A stretch of DNA of 32,669 bases, from the NCBI RefSeq assembly GCF_016217785.1, contig NZ_JACRGA010000015.1:1-32669 (forward strand), read 5' to 3'. The translations under genes were made by a program, and so were the position numbers. Numbering within the stretch: position 1 is the first letter of the stretch; each line of letters begins with the position of its first letter. The notes under the pieces are model-generated. The model made no database searches. It had not been told where the DNA came from and saw nothing but the letters and a program-made list of their open reading frames with translations. Shown in pieces: positions 1 through 7,444 of the stretch. Source of the stretch: Methanobacterium sp. Lineage in GTDB: Archaea; Methanobacteriota; Methanobacteria; Methanobacteriales; Methanobacteriaceae.

Positions 1-2574
1 CACACAGGCAACACCAACAGCCAAAACCTAACCATAACTAACACCACATCAAACAACAATAGCGGATACGGAGCCCTCTTACACATAAGAGGCAACATCA
101 CAATAACCAACAACACACTACAAAACAACGGAGACTGGGGAGTAAATCTATTTGGACTAGACAACCCAGCCGTGACCCTAAACAACAACAATATAAGTGG
201 AAATGCTAACGGACTGTATCTGGAAAATATTAAGGAAGGTAACTTCCAGGATAACCAGTTAATCAATAACACTGGTGATGACCTGTACGCCACTGCTGAC
301 ACCAACAACACCTTTACCCGACTTACAATTGGCCTGGCTCATCCCACCACCATGACCATTACCTACATCAACGGTATCATAGTCAATGGTGTGGAAGCAG
401 TACCAGCGGACCCAACAGGATGGGTGAATATTGGAAAATACGTGGACCTACAGGGACTGGGAAGTACTGAACTAAATCTGACCATGTTCTACAATGCAAC
501 CGATGTTTCCAATGTTTATGAAGACGGACTTAAAATCTGCCACTATGATGGTAGTAACTGGTCTCTAGTAGCTGGTAGCGGAGTTAACACCGTAGATCAA
601 TATGTCTATGCTAATGATATCAACTCCTTCAGCACATTTGCCGCATTAGCAGAGAAACTATCCACCACCATAGAACTTCCAGATGTCACAGGATACCGAA
701 ACGAAGATAAAACAATTTCAGCCACACTTAAAGATTCCAATGGAAACACTGTGGCAGGTAGAGAAATCAAATTCTTCGTTAACGGTGCAGAAGTGGGCAG
801 TGCCAATACCAATGCTTCAGGTGTGGCCAGTATAATCTACAGTTTAACTGAAACTGCAGGAACCTACACTTTAAGTGCAAGTTTTGCTGGAGATGATGCT
901 TACAATGCATCAGCCAACAATACAGCCACTTTAATTGTGAACAAAAGACCCATCACCTTAACAGTGAACAATACTAGTGGTATTAACGGTCAGGATGTTC
1001 GACTGGCAGCCAGATTAACCACTGAAGGCGTTGCTGTATCTGGTGCAACCATCCAATTCACAGTAAACGGAACAAACGCAGGTAGCGCAACCACCGGAAC
1101 TGATGGATGGGCAACATTAACCTACAGTATAATCCTAACACCTGGTAGTTATGATATACAAGCTGAATTCACAGAAACACCATACTACTTGGGTAACAGT
1201 ACTACTGGAACCTTAACAGTCTACAAAAACAACACCAACATATTGGTAACAGATGCTACTGGCATTAACGGTCAAAACGTCCAACTACAAGCCACATTAA
1301 CCAACCAAAACGGAACACCACTCACCGGTAAAACAGTTAACTTCACAGTCAACGGAGCATACGTAGGCAGTGCAGTAACCGTAAACAACGGTGTAGTCAC
1401 ACTAACATACATCATAACACAAACACCGGGTATTTATATCATTAACGCCGCTTTTAACGGTGATAATGATTATAACGCCAGTGCAGAGGCCGGAACACTG
1501 ACTGTGTATAAAAAAGCAACCACTCTTGCTGTTGCAGATGTTGCTGGAACTAAAGGTCATAATGTAAACCTACAAGCAACATTAACCAGTCAGAGTACTG
1601 CTGTTGCAGGTAAAACCATCCAATTCACAGTAAACGGAGCAAATGTGGGTAGTGCAGTAGCTGATTCCAATGGTGTAGCCACTCTAACCCATACCATAAC
1701 AGAAAACCAGGGAACGTACACCATAGGAGCTATTTTCACTGAAGATGGTGACTATAACGGTACAACCGGAAGTGGAACACTAACTGTGGAGGATAAAACC
1801 ACTAACTTAGCAGTTCCTGATGTTAACGGTAAAAACGGTTCACAAGTGGATCTCAATGCTACCCTCACTGACAGGGATGGCAACCCCTTAACCGGTCAAA
1901 CCATTTACTTCCGAGTAGATGGAACCTTAGTGGGCAATGCTGACACCAACAGTAATGGAATAGCCACCGTACCTTACATTATAGACCTGACCGGTGGAAC
2001 ACATACCATCCAGGCTGACTTCATGGGAACTGAGAATTATCAGGCAACAACTGGTACTGGAGAGTTAAAAGTGCCTTTAGCCAGTCTGTACATCACAACC
2101 AGTAGTAGTAAGAATAACCCTACTGTGGGAGAGATCATAGTTCTCACTTTCAAAGTGGGAAATAATGGTCCGGACACAGCTGAAAACGTGACCTTCACCC
2201 TGGTAATACCTGAAGGCATGGAATTCATCAACGCCACCACAGACCAGGGCAATTTCACCTACAACGCCACTACCAGAACCATTACTTGGAATCTGGGAAA
2301 TGTTATAGGAGACCCTTACCTCTGGGCCAATGTAAAAGTCATCAACACTGGAAACTATCTCCTAAGACCACACCTTACAACTGATACCTATGACTCCAGC
2401 CTAGACCATGACATACAATCCTTAACTCTAAATGTCCAGGCAGCATCACAAAAGTCAGATGTAGTGGTTAACGGTCCAACTGTGGGTATGCAAACCACTG
2501 GTGCGCCAATTGGATTACTGTTACTCGTAGTTCTGATGTTATTAGGTGGAATTATAGTTCCAAAAAGGAAATAA
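1..2574 (+). CDS. Adhesin-like surface protein, 5' end outside window
   Basis: The frame is open from base 1, so this is the last 857 codons of a longer gene; the GTG at 172 is internal. Visible order: end of an Asn-rich parallel beta-helix (about residues 1-85 of the visible part); a domain resembling the PGF-pre-PGF type (about 95-217, ending in a SFSTFAAL-like segment); five tandem Ig-like repeats of about 95 residues (bases about 660-2070), each with the pattern G-x-T-I-x-F-x-V-N-G and ending in T-L-x-V; one DUF11-type domain (about 2071-2440); then TVGMQTTGAP, a hydrophobic span and K-R-K at the end. This architecture is typical of secreted methanogen adhesin-like proteins tethered by the C-terminus. 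The DUF11 and anchor part is clearly related to the end of the 990-aa adhesin downstream. Binding partner unknown. The adhesin role is family-based inference. Confidence 0.9.
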   Translation, partial: HTGNTNSQNLTITNTTSNNNSGYGALLHIRGNITITNNTLQNNGDWGVNLFGLDNPAVTLNNNNISGNANGLYLENIKEGNFQDNQLINNTGDDLYATADTNNTFTRLTIGLAHPTTMTITYINGIIVNGVEAVPADPTGWVNIGKYVDLQGLGSTELNLTMFYNATDVSNVYEDGLKICHYDGSNWSLVAGSGVNTVDQYVYANDINSFSTFAALAEKLSTTIELPDVTGYRNEDKTISATLKDSNGNTVAGREIKFFVNGAEVGSANTNASGVASIIYSLTETAGTYTLSASFAGDDAYNASANNTATLIVNKRPITLTVNNTSGINGQDVRLAARLTTEGVAVSGATIQFTVNGTNAGSATTGTDGWATLTYSIILTPGSYDIQAEFTETPYYLGNSTTGTLTVYKNNTNILVTDATGINGQNVQLQATLTNQNGTPLTGKTVNFTVNGAYVGSAVTVNNGVVTLTYIITQTPGIYIINAAFNGDNDYNASAEAGTLTVYKKATTLAVADVAGTKGHNVNLQATLTSQSTAVAGKTIQFTVNGANVGSAVADSNGVATLTHTITENQGTYTIGAIFTEDGDYNGTTGSGTLTVEDKTTNLAVPDVNGKNGSQVDLNATLTDRDGNPLTGQTIYFRVDGTLVGNADTNSNGIATVPYIIDLTGGTHTIQADFMGTENYQATTGTGELKVPLASLYITTSSSKNNPTVGEIIVLTFKVGNNGPDTAENVTFTLVIPEGMEFINATTDQGNFTYNATTRTITWNLGNVIGDPYLWANVKVINTGNYLLRPHLTTDTYDSSLDHDIQSLTLNVQAASQKSDVVVNGPTVGMQTTGAPIGLLLLVVLMLLGGIIVPKRK

Positions 2575-2586
2575 AAGGTTAATACC

Positions 2587-2612
2587 CTTCCCCCCTTTTT
2601 ATTTTTTTAGGG
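2587..2612 (+). terminator. T-rich terminator after adhesin gene
   Basis: C-rich then T-rich run starting about 12 bases after the stop codon, ending in oligo-T. This matches archaeal U-tract termination. No strong hairpin is seen. Confidence 0.5.
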
Positions 2613-2748
2613 AAAAAACACCTTTTTAAACATAATCAAAAAAAAAATCTATTTCCAGATTTAATTTCTCCAGTTCTGTTAATTTTTATTTTTACTAATC
2701 TATTTTTATTAATCCCATACCAGGATTACTCTAAAATAAGTTGATACC

Positions 2749-3033
2749 TTATAATCTAAGAGTTCTTTCATGTTTAAAGGATTTTACTGTCTCTATTAAT
2801 ATCAGGAAGGACATTATCAGGGTGGGTAATAGTAGTACATGATTTCCATATTGGGAAAATGTCAGTTTCACCATAATACTGGGATATGAAGTTGAAAACC
2901 CCCTGGAATATAGTAGATTTTACAAAGAGGAGTATGAACAGCATGAAGGTGGCAAATACCAGTACCCTGGTTAGGGCAGAGTTGCTTCTTTGGTGCTGTC
3001 CACCAACATGGATATGAGTATAAGCACTCGAAT
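2749..3033 (-). pseudogene. Relic of a small two-span membrane protein (frameshifted)
   Basis: Read on the minus strand, the frame from about 3033 to 2846 gives a coding-like peptide with a clear membrane segment (FATFMLFILLFVKS) followed by FQGVFNFISQYYGETDIFPIW. Just after that the frame runs into poor sequence. A single-base shift near 2846 restores a second plausible segment, GNHVLLLPTLIMSFLILIE, followed by a basic tail and a TAA at 2749-2751. No good start codon or ribosome-binding site is present upstream. I read it as a decayed gene for a protein of about 90 residues with two membrane spans. The family is not recognised. Chance similarity to coding sequence is possible in AT-rich DNA. 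Confidence 0.35.
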
Positions 3034-3127
3034 TAATTATATTGGGTGCTTTACTCTATTTTTACAAATCCTGCTAAAAAACTACTTTATTTTTAATAAA
3101 AATTTGCATTATTTTTCTATTTTAGTA

Positions 3128-3138
3128 AACTTTATATT
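3128..3138 (+). promoter_or_regulatory. TATA-like box of 990-aa adhesin gene
   Basis: TTTATATT embedded in this stretch fits an archaeal TATA box. The expected start, about 25 bases downstream, would fall near 3158, at the left edge of the palindrome. Confidence 0.45.
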
Positions 3139-3155
3139 GGGATTAATACAATTAT

Positions 3156-3181
3156 TGCATGACTGCAATTGCAGTGATGCA
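3156..3181 (+). promoter_or_regulatory. 26-bp near-perfect palindrome before adhesin gene
   Basis: The centre is the perfect 14-bp palindrome ACTGCAATTGCAGT (3162-3175). It is extended on both sides by TGCAT and ATGCA with one mismatched pair (G at 3161 and G at 3176), so 12 of 13 positions pair. It sits at the predicted transcription start and ends 15 bases before the Shine-Dalgarno sequence. It could be a repressor operator or a hairpin in the 5' leader. Confidence 0.55.
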
Positions 3182-3210
3182 TAATAAAAAATGTAAAGGG
3201 AGGTGAAAAA

Positions 3211-6183
3211 ATGAAAAAACAAATCCTATATACGTTTACAATCCTAGTCATTGCAGTTTGTTTAATTGGAGCAGTTTCAGCAGAAACTGCAGACGAAAAC
3301 GTTTCATCCATATCAGAAAATACTATAAATGATTCAACTACTACTATTGTAGATACTGAGGAACCCACACCGGATGTTACTATCACTGGTGAAGTTCAGA
3401 AGTGTTCTGATGGAAATCCATTCCCTGGAGTAACCGTTACTGTTACCAGTAGCGAAGAAACCATTTCAACCACTACAAACGCCGACGGTACATACTCATT
3501 GAACTTTAAAAGTAGTTTAACTAATTTTAAAGTCACAGCCAGCGCACCAGGACATCAAACATCCACGCAAGAAGTAATTGTACTTCCTGGTGAAGATAAT
3601 ATCTACCATGGAACTGCCAACTTCAAATTAGGAATGGACACAGTTTACGTCACCACAGCCGGAAATGATGGTACTGGAGAAGGTACACAAGCTAACCCTT
3701 ACAAAACCATTGGAAAAGGAATAACCGAAGTAAATCCAGATGGAACAGTAAATGTGGCTGATGGGACTTATTATGAACATTTAGTCATTGATAAAAACTT
3801 GAATCTGGTAGGCCAAAGCCAGGAGAATACCATCCTCGATGGATCTAACACAGGACGATCCCTAACCATTAATACTGGGGCCACAGTGAATATCAGTTTA
3901 TTTACCATACAAAATGGAGTCTCAAGTTTTAGTGGGGGTGCTATCGACAATTATGGTACTGTGACTGTAAATAGCAATACTTTCATAAACAACTCCGCAC
4001 AGTATGGTGGTGCCATCTTCAATGCTTATGGATCCACTTTGAATGTAATAGAGAGCACTTTCATCGACAACAGGGGATTTTTTGGTGGTGGTGCTATCTA
4101 TGATGCTGAAGGTACCAGTACCGTGATTGGTAGTACGTTCACTAATAATTTAGCAGATTATGGTGGGGCTATCTACACCTATGGTACTGTAACTGTAAGT
4201 GATAGTACTTTCACAGGTAACAACGCTACTACTTATGGGGGTGCTATCTACAATTTTTATGGCTACGATTACGATGCTACTCTAAATGTAACTGAAAGTA
4301 CTTTCAATGGTAATACCGCACCTTTTGGTGGTGCTATCTTCAATTATGCTACTTTAAATGTAAGTGATAGTATTTTCACCGGTAACACTGCCACTTATGG
4401 TGGTGGAATAGTAAATGGGTATGGTACGGTTACTGTATCTGGTTCTACTATTAGTGGTAATACCGCCCAGGCTGGTGGTGGAATCTACAACTATGGTGGT
4501 ACTGTGAATGCGAATTTCAACCGTATTGTAAATAATTCACCTACAGCCATACACAGTGATGGATCTGCTGATGCCAGGTATAACTGGTGGGGATCCAATA
4601 ATCCTAACTTTGCTACTTTAATTGTTGGCAATGTGGATTACAATCCATGGTTATACATGACCTTCCAGGCTGATCCAACCATCATCCAGCAGGGTGAAAC
4701 TTCAACCTTAACTGCTAACTTCAACAATGCATTTGACGGAGAAATAGTAACTCCTCTAAATCCAGCAGATGGACATTTACCTGATGGTACTCTAGTGACT
4801 TTCAGCACTGATCTGGGTCAAGTGGGCAGTCAATCCGTTGATAAGCCCACTGTGGATGGTTTGGCTACTGCTACACTGACTGGAACAGAGTCAGGCATTG
4901 CTAATGTGTCTGCTATGCTTGATGATGAAATCTTAACTGGTAATGTTGAGGTTGAGACTGATCCGTGTGCCAATGTGACTATCACTAAGACAGGGAATGG
5001 TCCATTAAATGTGGGGGATACTGGTACTTTTACAGTTTCTCTGCATAATAGTGGGCCTGATGCTGCTCATAATGTGACAGTTACAGATGTGGATGTTCCA
5101 AGTGGTTGGACTGTGACTCCTTCCGTGGGATCATGGGATTCAGCTACCAATACCTGGAATGTGGGAACACTCAATAATGGTGCTGATGCAACACTGACCA
5201 TCAGTGGATTAATTACCACTGCAATGGCTGGAACTAGCATCACCAACACGGTTACTGAAACTCAGGATGAACTGAACCAGGAATCACAGACTGCAACAGC
5301 CAGCATCACAGTTAATCCTATGGCTAATGTGACTATCACTAAGACAGGGAATGGTCCATTAAATGTGGGGGATACTGGTACTTTTACAGTTTCTCTGCAT
5401 AATAGTGGGCCTGATGCTGCTCATAATGTGTCAGTTACTGATGTGGAAGTTCCTGCTGGTTGGACTGTGACTCCTTCTATGGGATCATGGGATTCAGCTA
5501 CCAATACCTGGAATGTGGGAACACTCCAAAACAATGCTGATGCAACCTTGACCATCAGTGGAATTATTAACGTTGCAATGGCTGGGACTACCATCACCAA
5601 CACAGCAACAGAAACTCAGGATGAACCCAATCAGGAATCACAGACTGCAACAGCCAGTATCACAGTTAACCCTGTAACTTATAAGGCTGATCTGTACATC
5701 AACAGTTGGTCCAGTAACAATAACCCCCTTGTGGGTGAAATATACACCATTACCTTTAAATTAGGTAATAGGGGACCTAACACAGCAGAAAACGTGGTTT
5801 TAACTTTACCGCTGCCTGATGGTGTGGAATTTGTTGATGTGAATGTGGATCAGGGAACAACTATCTACGACCCAGCAACCCGGACCATTACCTGGACCTT
5901 GGGTGATGTGGTTGTAGGAGATCCCTATGCTTGGGTTCGTGTGAGATCACTGAACGTGGGAAGTTTCATCTTCCGACCAACACTCACCACAGACACCGAT
6001 GATCCTAACATTGAAAGCAGCATCCAAGCAGTGACTGTAAATATCCAGGCAGCTGGCGGATCATCTGAAACCGTGCATGCTCAGACTGTGGGAATGCAGA
6101 AAACAGGAACACCAATGACCGGAATAGTTCTAGCTATTCTGATGGTACTCGGTGGATTTATCAGCACCCGAAAAAAACAATAA
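3211..6183 (+). CDS. Adhesin-like surface protein, 990 aa
   Basis: The ATG follows an excellent ribosome-binding site (GGGAGGTG at about 3198-3205). Residues 1-24 are a signal peptide ending AVSA. Order of domains: carboxypeptidase-regulatory-like beta-sandwich (about 49-140); DUF1565/NosD-like entry segment (VYVTTAGNDGTG) and a parallel beta-helix made of repeats ending GGAIYN or GGGIYN (about 145-455); an NWWG motif (about 457); an Ig-like domain (about 483-586); two near-identical DUF11-like repeats of 118 residues (about 587-823); a divergent DUF11 domain (about 823-947); TVGMQKTGTP, a hydrophobic span and R-K-K-Q. It is probably secreted and anchored at the C-terminus. The beta-helix and post-helix module are shared with the 638-aa adhesin at 7445-9361. 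Ligand unknown. Expression is possibly controlled through the palindrome just upstream. Confidence 0.93.
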   Translation: MKKQILYTFTILVIAVCLIGAVSAETADENVSSISENTINDSTTTIVDTEEPTPDVTITGEVQKCSDGNPFPGVTVTVTSSEETISTTTNADGTYSLNFKSSLTNFKVTASAPGHQTSTQEVIVLPGEDNIYHGTANFKLGMDTVYVTTAGNDGTGEGTQANPYKTIGKGITEVNPDGTVNVADGTYYEHLVIDKNLNLVGQSQENTILDGSNTGRSLTINTGATVNISLFTIQNGVSSFSGGAIDNYGTVTVNSNTFINNSAQYGGAIFNAYGSTLNVIESTFIDNRGFFGGGAIYDAEGTSTVIGSTFTNNLADYGGAIYTYGTVTVSDSTFTGNNATTYGGAIYNFYGYDYDATLNVTESTFNGNTAPFGGAIFNYATLNVSDSIFTGNTATYGGGIVNGYGTVTVSGSTISGNTAQAGGGIYNYGGTVNANFNRIVNNSPTAIHSDGSADARYNWWGSNNPNFATLIVGNVDYNPWLYMTFQADPTIIQQGETSTLTANFNNAFDGEIVTPLNPADGHLPDGTLVTFSTDLGQVGSQSVDKPTVDGLATATLTGTESGIANVSAMLDDEILTGNVEVETDPCANVTITKTGNGPLNVGDTGTFTVSLHNSGPDAAHNVTVTDVDVPSGWTVTPSVGSWDSATNTWNVGTLNNGADATLTISGLITTAMAGTSITNTVTETQDELNQESQTATASITVNPMANVTITKTGNGPLNVGDTGTFTVSLHNSGPDAAHNVSVTDVEVPAGWTVTPSMGSWDSATNTWNVGTLQNNADATLTISGIINVAMAGTTITNTATETQDEPNQESQTATASITVNPVTYKADLYINSWSSNNNPLVGEIYTITFKLGNRGPNTAENVVLTLPLPDGVEFVDVNVDQGTTIYDPATRTITWTLGDVVVGDPYAWVRVRSLNVGSFIFRPTLTTDTDDPNIESSIQAVTVNIQAAGGSSETVHAQTVGMQKTGTPMTGIVLAILMVLGGFISTRKKQ
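4972..5679 (+). repeat. Tandem 354-bp repeat inside adhesin gene
   Basis: Two in-frame copies of a 354-bp (118-codon) DUF11 unit, 4972-5325 and 5326-5679. The first 105 bases of each (4972-5076 and 5326-5430) are identical, including third codon positions. This indicates recent duplication or gene conversion. Confidence 0.9.
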
Positions 6184-6221
6184 GAGGAAAACCCTTAAAA
6201 CCTCTTTTCCCCCATTTTTTT
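6182..6221 (+). terminator. Hairpin and T-run terminator after adhesin
   Basis: AAGAGG (6182-6187) pairs with CCTCTT (6201-6206), followed by C-run and oligo-T to about 6221. A closely similar element recurs at 6991-7032. Confidence 0.6.
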
Positions 6222-6304
6222 ATTTAAAATCAAATTAGTTAAAACATTGACATATGATAATTCATAGTTCAAATTAGATTATAAGAGTTTAGGGAGGTTT
6301 TTTA

Positions 6305-6796
6305 ATGAAAAAAGATGGAATAATAGTTTCCGGAATCATAGCACTTTTGATTTTTGTAGTAATGGCTTCAGGGTGTACCAACACACAAACTGGGAATCAA
6401 ACTGGCTCTGGAGAAAAAATTATTGTTGAACTTAATCTTCCGAAGGTCAACAGCAGCGACAGTACTTCTTCTAGAAGATCCGATTACAATGTAACAATAC
6501 CAGAAGGAGCAAAATCTGTTAAAATAAAATACCAAGGTTTGCAAGCAGATACTACTAGTATTGGGGGGACAGATGTGAGCAGTATGGCAACTCTCGGTGT
6601 TTTCGCTTTAAACATGGTGCCAACTGAAGGTCAAAACTATGCTGATTTTTCAGGTAATGTCGTTTCTAGTAAATCTGTCGATGTTGGCGGTGGCGAATCT
6701 GATGGTACAATAGAGTTCAATCAAACTGGAATTAAAGGAGTCTTTATTGCAGGAGTAAATGTTAAAGGAAAGGTAACAGTCTCTGCAATAACTTAA
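6305..6796 (+). CDS. Small secreted lipoprotein, unknown function
   Basis: A 163-residue protein with a strong ribosome-binding site (GGGAGG at 6292-6297) and an ATG at 6305. The N-terminus is a lipoprotein signal: MKKDG, a hydrophobic core and the lipobox ASGC (Cys about residue 24), followed by a Thr/Gln/Asn/Gly-rich linker. The remaining 120 residues look like a beta-rich extracytoplasmic domain with alternating polar and hydrophobic residues and no cysteines. It is expected to be lipid-anchored on the outer face of the membrane. I do not recognise the family. It lies in the same direction as the 990-aa adhesin, but a terminator-like element separates them, so it is probably its own unit. 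Confidence 0.8.
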   Translation: MKKDGIIVSGIIALLIFVVMASGCTNTQTGNQTGSGEKIIVELNLPKVNSSDSTSSRRSDYNVTIPEGAKSVKIKYQGLQADTTSIGGTDVSSMATLGVFALNMVPTEGQNYADFSGNVVSSKSVDVGGGESDGTIEFNQTGIKGVFIAGVNVKGKVTVSAIT

Positions 6797-7444
6797 ATAA
6801 ATGTTAAGTGGGGATGGGGCATCAGATCTCAGGAAAATGAAGGTCAACCATGATTTGGAAGACTCAACCATGACTCTATAAAGTGGTTGTAAAAAGAGTG
6901 GATGTAAAAAAACACTCCCCTATCAGGAGCACCAATTGCAAGTATAGATCAAGCATACTGGACCATTTAATAGATTGTCTTAGAAAATAATAAGAGGAAA
7001 CCCCTAAAACCTCTTTCCCCATTTTTTTTATTTACTCTGCGAATAATAAATTCCTTGTGGGACTCTTTTTTTATAAATGAGTAGAATTTTATAAATGAGC
7101 AGAACCATCATATCAAATGAACAGAATCACCATATTTATTTTTACAATTAAATATTAGGGAGTTCAGTTACTTTGGGAGGATATATTTGCGGAGTGCCCG
7201 TTTTTTTAGCTTTTTTAATGGTTATACTGGGTTTATTATTATTGGAAATCAAATTTCCGCATTGGATTTTAGCAATAAATCATTTAAGTTCCGTATTAAT
7301 CATAGAATTAATTAAAAATCATCAAAAAAATAATCTCTATTTGAATAATCCCTATCAGAAATCATCCATATCAGCATGGCCTGATTACACAGATCTAAAT
7401 AGAATTAGCAAGTTAAAAATAAAAAAAGAGGGGAATTTTTTGCT
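6797..7444. other. Non-coding gap with relics of adhesin 3' ends
   Basis: This 648-base gap holds a second copy of the adhesin-type terminator (6991-7032), preceded at about 6917-6970 by a short frame with an SGAPI segment resembling the adhesin anchor. Near 7165-7240 another frame has T-L-G-x4-G-V-P-V then a hydrophobic run, with the same spacing as the anchor motif. Imperfect direct repeats containing ATAAATGAG occur at about 7073-7130. No intact gene is supported; the frame running from 7173 into the next gene has no conserved content beyond the anchor-like part. Confidence 0.5.
6989..7032 (+). terminator. Second copy of adhesin-type terminator, no intact gene in front
   Basis: AAGAGG, a short spacer, CCTCTT and then C-run and T-run closely match the element right after the 990-aa adhesin stop codon at 6182-6221. 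It lies about 200 bases after the lipoprotein stop, so it may serve that gene or be a leftover of a lost adhesin gene. Confidence 0.45.

Larger units (their letters stand above)
2575..3210. other. Intergenic gap with gene relic and adhesin promoter
   Basis: This 636-base AT-rich gap holds the terminator of the upstream gene, a frameshifted coding relic on the minus strand (2749-3033) and the promoter region of the 990-aa adhesin. A TATA-like element TTTATATT lies near 3130-3137 and a large palindrome at 3156-3181. The short plus-strand frame at 2990-3184 has no ribosome-binding site and is not called. Confidence 0.6.

Noticed and set aside
2990..3184. Open frame of 64 codons on the plus strand before the adhesin
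   Set aside because: It runs through the TATA-like box and the palindrome, has no ribosome-binding site, and lies partly antisense to a better coding relic.
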